64,000 nt of DNA from Levilactobacillus zymae DSM 19395 (GCF_001434115.1 NZ_AZDW01000037.1:48973-112972); one strand, 5' to 3'. Shown: positions 17,566 through 27,258, counted from the first letter of the stretch. Notes: generated by a model not told the origin, from the letters alone. Numbers and translations are program-made.

Positions 17566-18132
17566 TTAGTTGTTGTAGGCTTGTTCCAAAGCGACCTTGT
17601 CTTGTTGGTCGATCGAAGCGTACCGTTCGCTGGCGTACATGACACTCGCTTCGGACTTGGAGTGGCTTAAGCCTAAGGCGTGGCCAATTTCGTGGGTTGC
17701 AACGTTCGTCCGTTGGGTCTTAGTGTAGTTGTACTTGTTGAGTAACTTCTTGTTTAAAGTCGAAGTGGCAGAAACGATTTCGTTGTTGTCACTCTTTTGG
17801 TAGTAAGAGTAGTTGGTGTAACCGGCTAAGTCATCACCCTTAGTCTTTAAGGAACTGGAAGAAGTCAACGTGATGTCGGCTTTTTCACCGCTCTTGGCGG
17901 GAACTAATTCAACGACCCCAACCTTGTTCCAGGACTTAACGGCGTTCTTCCAAACGCCCTTGTAGTATTTAGAAGAAACATTGGTCTTGTAGGTGATCGT
18001 CGTGGTCTTCCAAGCACCCCAGGTTGGCGTCTTGGCGTTTTCGGCGGCGTTAACCGACCCACCTAACGTGGTGAAGGCTAAAGCACAGGTAGCGGAGACG
18101 ATGGCGATTTGTTTGATGATTTGCTTAAACAT
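17566..18132 (-). CDS. Secreted matrixin-type zinc metalloprotease
   Basis: 188 aa with a signal peptide (IVSATCALAFTTLGGSVNA-A). The zinc site HEIGHALGLSHS (HExxHxxGxxH) is complete and followed by a Met-turn SVMYAS, as in matrixins (M10A); the region before it (TTTITYKTN, WKNAVKSWNKVG) fits the matrixin fold. There is no propeptide cysteine switch or C-terminal anchor, so it is probably released. It is transcribed alone, against guaB. The start region and 3' UTR carry complementary 22-nt repeats. Confidence 0.88.
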   Translation of the reverse strand: MFKQIIKQIAIVSATCALAFTTLGGSVNAAENAKTPTWGAWKTTTITYKTNVSSKYYKGVWKNAVKSWNKVGVVELVPAKSGEKADITLTSSSSLKTKGDDLAGYTNYSYYQKSDNNEIVSATSTLNKKLLNKYNYTKTQRTNVATHEIGHALGLSHSKSEASVMYASERYASIDQQDKVALEQAYNN

Positions 18133-18141
18133 GATTTTTAA

Positions 18142-18163
18142 CCCACTTTCTAAAATTCCGAAT
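18142..18163. repeat. 22-nt inverted repeat, 5' leader copy
   Basis: Minus-strand copy ending AGAAAGTGGG about 9 nt before the matrixin ATG, so it contains the likely ribosome-binding region. It pairs with 17537-17558. Confidence 0.9.
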
Positions 18164-18771
18164 GTTTTGATTTTCTAAATTTCCTATCCCTTTGAACAAT
18201 GCTAGTATGCCTTGAATCCGAATTGATTTGTTCACACAACTAGTTGAGTGTGGATAGTTTCCAGGGGACATTTTTTAAGAAGTGGGTATAAACCATTAAA
18301 ATTGACCCTTTAGGGGTACATAAATGGTTACAGATAAGGGATTGTGGCCAAAGCCTAAAATCGATTGTTTACGTTACAAATTTAGATTGTTTAAAATCCA
18401 ATCCAAACCAGACTCCCCCAAACGGTTTAGGGGAGTGCTGAATTTTGAAGAAAATTCACGTTGACCGTTGAGAAAAAATCCGAACGTTTGACGGTGGTTT
18501 ATCGCTAGATAAGGGTAAATTAGTATAGGGGGTGGCGATTACCAGTCGGAGATGCTCCCGGGGACTGACGGTTCTGGGGGGCGGAAAGTTGACGGGACTG
18601 GCGGAAATTTGACGATTGTTGACCATTCGAGCAATTTGGGAGTGAAAGGTCGGCGGTGGCTAGACGTTGGGAATTAGTGTAAAATTAAGAACTGTTAAAT
18701 TGCCTTACGCCCCGGTAAAGGTTCGGGGGGAGGTCAGATTGACGGAAAAATTTTTGGTACACTAAGCTTAA
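18164..18771. other. Intergenic region between matrixin and response regulator
   Basis: AT-rich, no credible ORF. A hairpin ACTCCCC/GGGGAGT is at about 18412-18437 without a T run. The divergent promoters of the protease and the two-component operon must lie here; none is convincing enough to place. Confidence 0.4.
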
Positions 18772-18825
18772 ATGCCGAAACTGACCGCTCAGGATGGGGC
18801 GGTTGTTGTGAAGGAGACCGGAAAG

Positions 18826-19515
18826 ATGAAAATTTTAGTTGTCGACGACGATAAAGAAATTGCCCAATTACTTGAAATCTACATTAAAAACGAAGGCTAC
18901 GAACCCCTGACCGCATATAATGGTAAGGAAGCGCTCACGAAGCTCCACACCACGCCGGACATCGCACTGATGATCCTAGACGTGATGATGCCCGAGATGA
19001 GTGGGATTGAGGTCATCAAGGAAGTCCGAAAAGACTCGCAGATTCCGATTCTGATTCTGTCGGCCAAGACCGGCGACATGGACAAGATTCAGGGACTGAT
19101 CACCGGGGCCGACGATTACGTCACCAAGCCCTTCAACCCGCTGGAAGTCATGGCGCGGGTCAAGTCGCTGTTGCGGCGCAGTCAAGACCAGGTCACCGAT
19201 GACAGTCCCGACGTCTTGGACATCGGCACGCTGACCATCAACAAGGACTCCCACGAGGTCAAGACGATTGCCGGCAAGACCGTGTCGCTGACCGCGCTGG
19301 AATTTGGGATTCTCTACCTCTTAGCGAGTCACCCCAACCGGGTCTTCTCGGCCGATGAGATCTTCGAACGGGTCTGGCGTCAGGAAAGCATCGTGTCCGC
19401 CAAGACCGTCATGGTCCACGTGAGTCACTTGCGCGATAAGATCGAAGAGGCCACGAACGGCGAAAAGGTGATTCAAACGGTCTGGGGCGTGGGGTACAAG
19501 ATTGAATCCCACTAA
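18826..19515 (+). CDS. OmpR/PhoB-type response regulator
   Basis: 229 aa. The receiver domain has the acidic pair VVDDD, phospho-acceptor Asp in LMILDVMMPEMSG, SAKTGD and the conserved Lys in DDYVTKPFNP; the C-terminal winged helix has LTALEFGILYLLASHPNRVFS and VHVSHLRDKIE with VWGVGYKI. ATG 18826 is used because AAGGAGA lies 8 nt upstream. It is the first gene of an operon with a histidine kinase and dacA, so cell-wall stress sensing (VanR-like) is likely. Confidence 0.92.
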   Translation: MKILVVDDDKEIAQLLEIYIKNEGYEPLTAYNGKEALTKLHTTPDIALMILDVMMPEMSGIEVIKEVRKDSQIPILILSAKTGDMDKIQGLITGADDYVTKPFNPLEVMARVKSLLRRSQDQVTDDSPDVLDIGTLTINKDSHEVKTIAGKTVSLTALEFGILYLLASHPNRVFSADEIFERVWRQESIVSAKTVMVHVSHLRDKIEEATNGEKVIQTVWGVGYKIESH

Positions 19516-20701
19516 TCCCACCAGCATGAAGCTCACGACCCGTGAAAAAAGCGCCCTCTTTATGGAAGGCGTGGTCACGGTGATCCTGTTGCTCATGCTG
19601 AATTTAGCGCTCTTAGTTTTGATCGTTCAGGCCATCGAGAGTAATCCCGGACTGCGCGACGGGATCTTCATCATTAAACGCTCCGTGGTGTTAGGTCCCC
19701 ATCACTACCAGTTGTGGAGTTGGGAGAACCTCTTCATTGGCCTGATGATGGTTGGTGACGCGTTGGTGGTGTGGTGGCGTTTGATTCGCCGCTACAAGCA
19801 AATGCAGTTGCACCATATTATTGAAGAGTTGCACTACATCGCCAACGGGCACTTCGACCACCGCATCCCGTTTCGGGTCAGCGGGGACGTCCAACGGGTG
19901 GTCGATTCGGTCAACGCGTTGGTCGATTCGGTCATTCATTCGATGGACGAGGAACGGGCAATCGAGAAGTCTAAGGACGAATTGATCACCAACGTCAGTC
20001 ACGATATTCGCACGCCGCTAACCTCGATCATTGGCTATTTAGGCTTGATTGAGGACAAGCAGTACCATTCGGAGACCGACCTTTTGAAATACACCCATAC
20101 GGCCTTTCTGAAATCCAAGCAAATGAAGTCGTTGGTCGACGATTTGTTTGAATACACTAAGGTCCGCCAGACCGATACGCCGTTGAGCCTGACCAAGATC
20201 GACCTGGGCGCCATGTTAGAACAACTGGCGGCCAGCTTCGAGTTGGAAGCCCAGAAGAAGGGCATGGATATCGGTGCTGACGTGGGCGACACGCCGCTGA
20301 TGATGGAGGCCGACCCCGAGAAGCTGGTCCGTATCTTCAACAACCTGGTCAGCAACGCCCTGAAGTACGGGGATGGCGGCAAGCACATCAACTTGGTCGC
20401 CAAACGCGTGTCGGCAGATGAGTTGGAGGTTCGCGTGACGAACGACGGACCGAAGATTCCTAAGAAGTCGCTGGCGTTGATTTTCGAACGGTTCTACCGG
20501 GTCGAAGAGTCGCGCTCTAAAGAGACTGGGGGGACCGGATTAGGCTTAGCGATTGCGCAAAGCATCGTGGCCCTGCACGGCGGGTATATTTACGTCGAAT
20601 CCGACGATGCCCTGACCAGTTTCGTGATTCATTTACCAACGGTTCACGCCCACCCCTTAGCGGTGCCCCAACGGCTAAAAGCTGCGGGAACGGCCAATTA
20701 A
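19502..20701 (+). CDS. Sensor histidine kinase (VanS-like architecture)
   Basis: About 399 aa. Two membrane helices (near residues 22-45 and 72-92) flank a short loop of about 30 residues, then a HAMP-like segment (NGHFDHRIPFRVSGDVQRVV), the H box NVSHDIRTPLTSIIGYLG, N box FNNLVSNALKYGDG, F box FERFYRVEESRSKETGG and G box GTGLGLAIAQSIV. The small external loop implies membrane or partner sensing. TTG 19502 overlaps the regulator by 14 nt; ATG 19526 is an alternative but has no ribosome site. Confidence 0.9.
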   Translation: MNPTNPTSMKLTTREKSALFMEGVVTVILLLMLNLALLVLIVQAIESNPGLRDGIFIIKRSVVLGPHHYQLWSWENLFIGLMMVGDALVVWWRLIRRYKQMQLHHIIEELHYIANGHFDHRIPFRVSGDVQRVVDSVNALVDSVIHSMDEERAIEKSKDELITNVSHDIRTPLTSIIGYLGLIEDKQYHSETDLLKYTHTAFLKSKQMKSLVDDLFEYTKVRQTDTPLSLTKIDLGAMLEQLAASFELEAQKKGMDIGADVGDTPLMMEADPEKLVRIFNNLVSNALKYGDGGKHINLVAKRVSADELEVRVTNDGPKIPKKSLALIFERFYRVEESRSKETGGTGLGLAIAQSIVALHGGYIYVESDDALTSFVIHLPTVHAHPLAVPQRLKAAGTAN

Positions 20702-20705
20702 ATTC

Positions 20706-20727
20706 AACCGTGGTTCCGGCCACGGTT
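20706..20727 (+). other. Hairpin between kinase and dacA
   Basis: AACCGTGG pairs with CCACGGTT, with no T run. It may be a processing or stability element that uncouples dacA expression from the upstream pair. Confidence 0.4.
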
Positions 20728-20751
20728 ACATAAGAACAGGAGAGTTTTGCA

Positions 20752-22080
20752 TTGAAACGTTTACGTCAAGTCATGGTGGGGGTCGTTGCGGCCGTCACGT
20801 TACTGACGGGTGGTCTGAGTACCGGGGCAGTGACGCCCACGGTTACGGCCCACGCCGCCACCAGCACCACGAGTTCCACGGTCAATTTGAAGGCCAAGGC
20901 CGGCATTGCCGTCGATGCCACGACCGGCCAGATCCTGTACGAAAAAAACGGCGACCAGTCCTTGCCGGTCGCCTCGATGTCCAAGCTATTGTCGATTTAC
21001 TTAGTATTACAGGCCGTCCACGCCGGTAAACTCAAGTGGAATCAGAAGATTACCATCAGTAAGCCGATTGCCAAGGTGGCTGAAAACACCGACTTGTCTA
21101 ACGTCCCACTGCGGGCGGGGCACAGTTACACGGTCAAGGCCCTCTACCAGGCGTCGTTGATCTACTCCGCTAACGGGGCAATTGAAGCGTTGGGGAGTGC
21201 CGTGGCGGGGTCGCCACACGCGTTTGTCACCCAGATGAAGGCGCAAGCTAAGAAGTTGGGGATGACCAACGTCAAAATCTATAACGCCTGTGGGTTGACC
21301 AACAAACAGGTGGGCGACCTGGGTTACAGCAACGTTGCCGGCAAGGCCGAAAACGAATGGTCGGCCGCCGACCAGGCTAAGCTCGCCGTGGCGTTACTGG
21401 ATAAGTATCCGGAAGTCCTGCAGACCACTAAGATTACCAAGATGTGGTTTGAAAAGGGGACTAAGGACGCCACCAAGATGGAAAACTGGAACTGGATGTT
21501 GAAGGGCTTGACCGCGTCGTATACTAAGTTACACGTGGACGGCCTAAAGACCGGGACGTCGGATGCCGCCGGGGCCAACTTTACCGGGACCGCTCACAAC
21601 AACGGGAACCGGATCATCACGGTGGTCCTGCACGCCGCGCACAAGTCCGAAACGGACCCGTCACGGTTCCAGCAGACCCAAAAGATGATGTCGTACGTCT
21701 ACAATAACTTTAAGACGGTCACGTACCACGCCGGTCAATCGATCACCGGGGCCAAGTCGGTGACGACCCACGACGCGAAAGCTAAGACCGCGAAGACGGC
21801 GCTGGCCAGTGACGTGAAGCTTTGGATTCGTAACGACCAGGTCGCCAGCAACATCACGGCTAAGCCGCAGTTAAAGGCGAGCCTGACCAAGGACAACGCC
21901 TTGGAGGCGCCGGTCGCTAAGAACCAACAAATCGGGACCGCTAACCTGTCGCTGAAGGGCGACCAACTCGGCTTCTTGGGGAACACCAAGACCGTCAAAG
22001 TACCGCTGAAGGTGACCCAATCCGTGGAAAAGGCGAACGTCTTTGTCCGGATGTGGCGCTGGGTGGTTGCGCTGTTTTAA
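20752..22080 (+). CDS. dacA: D-alanyl-D-alanine carboxypeptidase (PBP5 type)
   Basis: Trims the terminal D-Ala from muropeptides outside the membrane. Signal peptide at 1-35; active-site motifs SMSK (Ser/Lys), SAN in IYSANGAIEALG, and KTG in GLKTGTSDAAG are all present. A PBP5-like C-terminal beta domain follows and the chain ends in an amphipathic anchor (FVRMWRWVVALF). 442 aa; TTG start with AGGAGAG. It follows the two-component genes and is its likely target. Confidence 0.93.
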   Translation: MKRLRQVMVGVVAAVTLLTGGLSTGAVTPTVTAHAATSTTSSTVNLKAKAGIAVDATTGQILYEKNGDQSLPVASMSKLLSIYLVLQAVHAGKLKWNQKITISKPIAKVAENTDLSNVPLRAGHSYTVKALYQASLIYSANGAIEALGSAVAGSPHAFVTQMKAQAKKLGMTNVKIYNACGLTNKQVGDLGYSNVAGKAENEWSAADQAKLAVALLDKYPEVLQTTKITKMWFEKGTKDATKMENWNWMLKGLTASYTKLHVDGLKTGTSDAAGANFTGTAHNNGNRIITVVLHAAHKSETDPSRFQQTQKMMSYVYNNFKTVTYHAGQSITGAKSVTTHDAKAKTAKTALASDVKLWIRNDQVASNITAKPQLKASLTKDNALEAPVAKNQQIGTANLSLKGDQLGFLGNTKTVKVPLKVTQSVEKANVFVRMWRWVVALF

Positions 22081-22119
22081 TAGAAAATAAAAAACCTATC
22101 GCTTGCGATGGGGCCAAAA

Positions 22120-22156
22120 GGAGTCCAATTCGTTGATGAATTGGATTCCTTTTTTT
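22120..22156 (+). terminator. Terminator after dacA
   Basis: GGAGTCCAATTC pairs with GAATTGGATTCC, then seven Ts. Confidence 0.9.
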
Positions 22157-22520
22157 GCGGACAACGGGCTAAGCGGCAATCAGTGTTAAAATTTAGGCGG
22201 CTAATTTGATTAATATCAAGTTAAAGGCGCTGGACTTCACGCATAATAAAGCCAGCAGGCCGGCCCTGGATGGTATTAACAATCGACAGTCCTGAAAACG
22301 ACCAACCGTAAAACTTGAAAGTTATGAAACAACGACTTTTTTTATAATTGGGTAAAACGTTTGAAAAGGCTGATGTACCAAGTGTTTTCAGTAATTGAAA
22401 GATAGTTGACGACCTGTTGCTTTTTTGACAAGTCAAGCATTGATGTGCGAGTATACTTTATGATTAGCTGAAAACGCGCAATTTTTAAGGAAATTTTGAG
22501 GATAAAGGGAGTTGGAACTT
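22157..22520. other. Leader region of the YhgE/Pip gene
   Basis: AT-rich, no credible ORF. TTGACA at about 22425 and TATACT at about 22452 are 21 nt apart, too wide for a standard pair, so the promoter is probably an extended -10 type near 22450. Confidence 0.35.
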
Positions 22521-25500
22521 TTGAAAATGGTGAAAGGCGAATGGAGCTATATTCGGCATAATCGGTTGATTTTGATTTCCGTTTTAGCAATTATGTTTAT
22601 TCCATTCCTCTATAGTATTTTCTTCCTGCGGTCCGTTTGGGATCCGTACGGAGAAACCAGTGAACTGCCGGTTGCGGTGGTGAACCTGGACAAACCGGTG
22701 ACCTATCAGGGTCAGAAGTTAAATGTGGGTGACCAAACCGTCACCAACTTAAAGAAGAATCATCAGCTGGGTTGGAAGTTTGTGTCCAAACAACAGGCCG
22801 CCCAGGGACTGAAAGATCGCAAGTATTACACGGTCATCACGATTCCTAAGAACTTTTCGGCCCATGCGGCCACGGCATTAGACGAACATCCTAAGAAGAT
22901 GACGTTGACCTACAACACCAATGCTTCGGCGAACTACATTGCTGAAGTCATGAGTCAGGTCGGGGCCACCAAGCTGCAAAACGAAATCAGCGCTAAGGTG
23001 ACGAAGGCTTACGCCCAAGCAACCTTTAAGTTGGTTTACCAGGTCGGCAAGGGGATGGACAAGGCTGCCACGGGGTCCGCTCAGTTGAAGGACGGGACTA
23101 CCACGTTGACGGATGGGTTGAACACCTATACCACCGGGGTAAAGAAGCTTGATAACGGGTTACAACAGATGAAGACCTCCGTGAAGCCACTGGCCACGGG
23201 AATTCAACAGTTGAACGATGGGGCTGCGACGCTGAAGTCCGGCCTGACCCAGTACACGTCTGGTGTGGGTCAATACACATCTGGCGTTAACCAATACACG
23301 TCTGGTGTGGGTCAATACTCCGCCGGGGTCAACCAATACACGTCTGGCGTGGGTCAATACTCCGCTGGGGTCAACCAGTACACGGCCGGTGTGGGGCAAT
23401 ACACGTCTGGTGTGAACCAGTTTACCAGTGGGGTCAGCCAGCTGAGTGCGGGGATGCCAAAACTGACCGCCGGGACCAAGCAACTGAGTACCGGGGCTAG
23501 TTCCCTGAACAGTGGCGTTTACAAGTATGTCGATGGGGTCTACACGTTAAATGACGGTGTCCAAAAGCTGGGCGCTGGCGTGGGACCACTGAAGAGTGGG
23601 GTTTCCCAATTGTCTAGTGGGAGTAGCGCTCTGAACTCCGGTTTATCGAAATTGAGTGACAACTCGAGCTCCCTGAATGATGGGGCTTCGAGTTTGGCCT
23701 CTAAGGCAACGGAACTTTCTAGCAGTGTGAGCCAGTTAGGGACGGCTGCTAATATGGCAACTAATCAATTAAATCAATTAGATCTCTCAAGCTTATCCGG
23801 GTTGCCGAGTCAGGTTAAGGCCCTAAGTGCAGGTTTAACCCAGGTTAGCCAAGGGGTTGACGGAATTAGCAAGTATGCTAGTGATATTCAACAGCGTGCT
23901 AAGAGTGGCAGTACCGCTACCCCAGCAACGTCGGCAGCTAAGACGGTAACGAAGACGACGACCAGTGGTGCGGATAGCTCTTCAGTGACCGCCGCTAAGG
24001 ATGCCACGTCAGCCGCCGCTGCTACGGCCGCCAGTTTAAAGGCCGCCGCTGCCAAGGAAGATAACAGTGAAGAGGTTAGTGCTTTAGCCTCTAAGTTAGC
24101 GTCGGAAACGGCTGCCGCTAATGACAAGACGGGCGCCATTTCTACTAGTGGAACGTCAACGACGGAAGAAACTAAAACCGCTGGTAGCGATACATCTGCC
24201 AGTTCTTCTGATTCAAGTAACATGGAAGCAATTGCCAAGGATGCTGCGGCAATTGTGACTTACAGTGCCGGCATCACAAGCGGCTTAAGCACAATTAATT
24301 CGCAGTTAACGACTGCAATTTCAAGCCTGCCTGATACTAAAGGTTTGGCTTCCCAAGTGGCAGAATTGAAGCAATTCGCCGGCGCCGTTTCACAACTGAA
24401 CGCCGCTGTGAACCCATCGTCAGGAACCTCCTTATCCCAAGGGGTCGACACCTTGACTAATGGGGTGAAGACTTACACTTCCGGCGTCGATTCTGCGTTT
24501 AACGGGTCCACGACCTTGAATAACGGGCTGAACAGCTTGAATTCACAAGTACCAACCCTGAGTGACGGTATCACGCAGATCATGAACGGGACCGCCGAAC
24601 TGGCTAAGAATGGGAAGGCCTTGAAGTCGGGGTCTAGCCAAGTCTCCAGTGGTGCTGCAACCCTGAACAGTGGTCTGCAAACGGCCGCAGCCGGGGTCAA
24701 CAAGCTTAACGCCAACACGGGTAAGCTGACGGCGGCTGGGAACAAACTGAATTCCAGCACTGGTCAACTGACGGCGGCTGGTAACAAGTTGAATTCCAGC
24801 ACTGGTAAACTAACGGCAGCCGGGAACAAGTTGAATTCCAGTACCGGTCAATTGACGGCGGCTGGCAACAAGCTGAACCAGGCGTCCCCACAATTAACCA
24901 GTGGGGCCAGCCAATTAGCCGCTGGGACCGCCCAACTGAACAGTAAGGTGCCAACGCTGACCAGTGGGGTGAACCAATTAGCTGATGGTTCGGCACAACT
25001 GAACGAAAACAGTCCGAAATTAGTCGCTGGTGCGAAGAAGTTGAACGCCGGTAGCGGTAAGCTGGCCAAGTCCCTGAAGTCCGGGGCCGACCAGATCAAC
25101 GACCAACCACTGACTAACAAGACGGCGGACATGTTCTCCTCACCAACCAAGTTGGCCCACAAGAACTACAGTTACGTGCCAAACTACGGGCACGCACTGG
25201 CACCTTACGTGCTGTCTGTGGCCCTCTATGTGGGAGCCTTGGTCTTCAACTTCGCCTTCCCAATTCGGAAGGTCTCGCTTGAAGGCGGCAGTGCAACGGG
25301 CTGGTTCTTCAGTAAGGTCTCGATTGGGGCCGTTGAAGCCTTAGCCATGGCCGTCATCGAACCATCCCTGATGATGTTAGGGGGCCTGACGGTCGAACAC
25401 CCAGGTCAACTGATTATCCTCTCAATAGCGTTCTCGGAGGCGTCGATGTTCATTGTCATGTTCCTGTCGATGCTGCTGGACAACCCAGGACGGTTTATCG

Positions 25501-25826
25501 CCATGGTTCTCCTGATGCTTCAATTAGGGGGTTCCGGTGGGACCTTCCCAATGGAAGTGACGAACCACTTCTATAACGTGGTCCATCCGTTCTTACCAAT
25601 GACTTACTCAATCCTCGGATTCCGGCAAGCCATTACGGACGGGATGGGGAGCGGCGTCGAGTGGCAGGCTGTGATGGTCTTAGCTCTCTTCACCGTGATT
25701 AGTCTGGCTTTACTGTTCCCAACTATGCATTGGTTACAGAAGAAGCACCTGATGGGGGTTTCCCAGTTAGACGATAACCAAAAGTTGCAGGCGGTTGAAG
25801 ATCCAACCAGTCGGCGGCATTCCTAA
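22521..25826 (+). CDS. YhgE/Pip-family membrane protein, very large
   Basis: About 1101 aa. One N-terminal membrane helix (LILISVLAIMFIPFLYSIFF), a YhgE-type external domain to about residue 185, then about 700 residues of repeats such as QYTSGVNQYTSGVGQ (7- and 14-residue period) and GNKLNSSTGQLTAA, typical of long coiled, SbsA/Smc-like stalks, and a C-terminal ABC2-type module with five or six helices. Relatives include the phage-infection protein Pip of lactococci and the ESX-linked EsaA. TTG 22521 fits AAGGGAG better than TTG 22512. Role: cell-surface stalk with an export-like membrane domain. Confidence 0.88.
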   Translation: MKMVKGEWSYIRHNRLILISVLAIMFIPFLYSIFFLRSVWDPYGETSELPVAVVNLDKPVTYQGQKLNVGDQTVTNLKKNHQLGWKFVSKQQAAQGLKDRKYYTVITIPKNFSAHAATALDEHPKKMTLTYNTNASANYIAEVMSQVGATKLQNEISAKVTKAYAQATFKLVYQVGKGMDKAATGSAQLKDGTTTLTDGLNTYTTGVKKLDNGLQQMKTSVKPLATGIQQLNDGAATLKSGLTQYTSGVGQYTSGVNQYTSGVGQYSAGVNQYTSGVGQYSAGVNQYTAGVGQYTSGVNQFTSGVSQLSAGMPKLTAGTKQLSTGASSLNSGVYKYVDGVYTLNDGVQKLGAGVGPLKSGVSQLSSGSSALNSGLSKLSDNSSSLNDGASSLASKATELSSSVSQLGTAANMATNQLNQLDLSSLSGLPSQVKALSAGLTQVSQGVDGISKYASDIQQRAKSGSTATPATSAAKTVTKTTTSGADSSSVTAAKDATSAAAATAASLKAAAAKEDNSEEVSALASKLASETAAANDKTGAISTSGTSTTEETKTAGSDTSASSSDSSNMEAIAKDAAAIVTYSAGITSGLSTINSQLTTAISSLPDTKGLASQVAELKQFAGAVSQLNAAVNPSSGTSLSQGVDTLTNGVKTYTSGVDSAFNGSTTLNNGLNSLNSQVPTLSDGITQIMNGTAELAKNGKALKSGSSQVSSGAATLNSGLQTAAAGVNKLNANTGKLTAAGNKLNSSTGQLTAAGNKLNSSTGKLTAAGNKLNSSTGQLTAAGNKLNQASPQLTSGASQLAAGTAQLNSKVPTLTSGVNQLADGSAQLNENSPKLVAGAKKLNAGSGKLAKSLKSGADQINDQPLTNKTADMFSSPTKLAHKNYSYVPNYGHALAPYVLSVALYVGALVFNFAFPIRKVSLEGGSATGWFFSKVSIGAVEALAMAVIEPSLMMLGGLTVEHPGQLIILSIAFSEASMFIVMFLSMLLDNPGRFIAMVLLMLQLGGSGGTFPMEVTNHFYNVVHPFLPMTYSILGFRQAITDGMGSGVEWQAVMVLALFTVISLALLFPTMHWLQKKHLMGVSQLDDNQKLQAVEDPTSRRHS

Positions 25827-25840
25827 AAAGTAACCTGTAT

Positions 25841-25877
25841 AAAACGGCGGTGGATCGCTCTGGTCCGCCGCCGTTTT
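25841..25877 (+). terminator. Terminator after YhgE/Pip gene
   Basis: AAAACGGCGGTGGA pairs with the CCGCCGCCGTTTT arm. The A run and T run make it usable in both directions. Confidence 0.8.
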
Positions 25878-26066
25878 AGCATGATAGGGTGATGAAAAGT
25901 CACCACAAACTTTCACAAAGGGGAGTCGCCAGACCCGAAAAAGCGGTTTCGTCCCTTGATAATGTTCGGGTTACGGTATGAAAATCTTGTGAAACATGGT
26001 AAAATATCCTCGTGTGGTTTTATAACGCATTTCATATCTCAGAGTATTCGACGGAGGCAAACATTC

Positions 26067-26870
26067 TTGAATAAACGAAGGCCAAACCCCAAGCGAGTGC
26101 CCGACCCCAATGAACCCTTATGGCGGTCGACACTGCGGGTAGCCATGCCCCTTAACTTGAGTTACATTCCTATCGGGCTGGCTTGTGGGATTTTGCTCCA
26201 CGCGGCAGGGTTCAATACCCTATTGACCGGATTAGTTTCCTTATTGATTTTCTCCGGTGGGGCACAATTTTTAATTGCCACGATGTTGACCATTAATTCC
26301 CCATTACTTTCAATTGTCTTGATGCTGTTTTTCTTGGAATTACGGTATGCACTTTTGAGTTCGAGTCTTTCCCCGTACTTAAAAGGGCAATCCAACCGCT
26401 TTTTATTTATTTTTGCAATCTCGCTTAACGATGAAAACTACGCCATCAACTACCTGAAGTTCGCCACGGATAAGAAGTGGACGGGCAAGGAGGCCCTGCT
26501 GGTGGAACACTATTCGTTGCTGTTCTGGGCGATGAGTAACGTCATCGGGAGTTTGATCGGGAGTGCGCTTAAAATCGATCTCGGCATCGTTAATTTCGCG
26601 CTGACGGCCCTGTTCCTCTACATGATCGTGATGCAGATTAAAAACCGGCTAACGGTGGTCATCTGCCTGATTTCGGGGGTGCTCGCCGCGGTCTGCATGA
26701 TGATTACCAAGTCGACGTTGGGCCTGGTGATTTCGACCATCATCTCTTCACTGATTGGATTCGGGTTGGAGACGACGCTGCGTAAGCGACTGCCGGATAG
26801 CCACTGGCTCTGGAAGTTACGGGGGCCGGGAGCTAAGCAATCGGCGGTAGAAAGTTCGGATGGAAAATAA
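26067..26870 (+). CDS. azlC: AzlC-type branched-chain amino acid exporter, large subunit
   Basis: 267 aa. MPLNLSYIPIGLACGILLHAAG, SGGAQFLIATML and the LELRYALLSSSLSPYL segment are typical of AzlC/YgaZ. About six to seven membrane helices. The start is TTG 26067, 9 nt after CGGAGG; an upstream ATG in the same frame has no ribosome site. It works with AzlD, encoded 18 bp later, to export valine/leucine-type or toxic analogues. Confidence 0.9.
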   Translation: MNKRRPNPKRVPDPNEPLWRSTLRVAMPLNLSYIPIGLACGILLHAAGFNTLLTGLVSLLIFSGGAQFLIATMLTINSPLLSIVLMLFFLELRYALLSSSLSPYLKGQSNRFLFIFAISLNDENYAINYLKFATDKKWTGKEALLVEHYSLLFWAMSNVIGSLIGSALKIDLGIVNFALTALFLYMIVMQIKNRLTVVICLISGVLAAVCMMITKSTLGLVISTIISSLIGFGLETTLRKRLPDSHWLWKLRGPGAKQSAVESSDGK

Positions 26871-26888
26871 GGATGCAGGGAGAAGTTT

Positions 26889-27233
26889 ATGAGTACAGTT
26901 AATACGTGGACCAGTACGCAGCATTTTTGGTTAATTATTCTCGGCTTTTTCGTTGCCTTCCTGCCGCGATTCATTCCGCTGATGCTGTTTACCAAGCGTG
27001 AGATTCCAGAGTGGTTTAACGAATGGATGAAGTTTGTCCCCGTGTCGCTTTTCACGGCTCTGGTAGTCAAAGATGTGTTTATCGACAGTAAAAGTTACCA
27101 GCTGATGTTCACCCAGGTGCCAGAAATGTTGGCCGCGGTGATCGTCATCATCATCGCGTACCGCACGCGCTCAATGGCGCTTTCCGTGATTACGGGACTG
27201 ATTGGCGTGTTTCTGCTGTCGATGGTGATATAA
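26889..27233 (+). CDS. azlD: AzlD-type small subunit of branched-chain amino acid exporter
   Basis: 114 aa, four hydrophobic segments. FLPRFIPLMLF, the EWMKFVPVSLFTALV segment and the terminal VITGLIGVFLLSMVI fit AzlD/YgaH. GGGAGAAG precedes ATG. It forms the two-subunit exporter with the preceding azlC. Confidence 0.9.
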   Translation: MSTVNTWTSTQHFWLIILGFFVAFLPRFIPLMLFTKREIPEWFNEWMKFVPVSLFTALVVKDVFIDSKSYQLMFTQVPEMLAAVIVIIIAYRTRSMALSVITGLIGVFLLSMVI

Positions 27234-27258
27234 ATAAATTTAGTAAATCCGTTATATC

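Noticed and set aside
17537..18163. Matrixin gene as a mobile element with 22-bp terminal inverted repeats
   Set aside because: No transposase and no target-site duplication at the outer edges; the arms hug the start and stop codons, which fits an RNA-level role better.
18412..18437. ACTCCCC/GGGGAGT hairpin as a terminator
   Set aside because: No T run follows, and no gene ends upstream on the plus strand.
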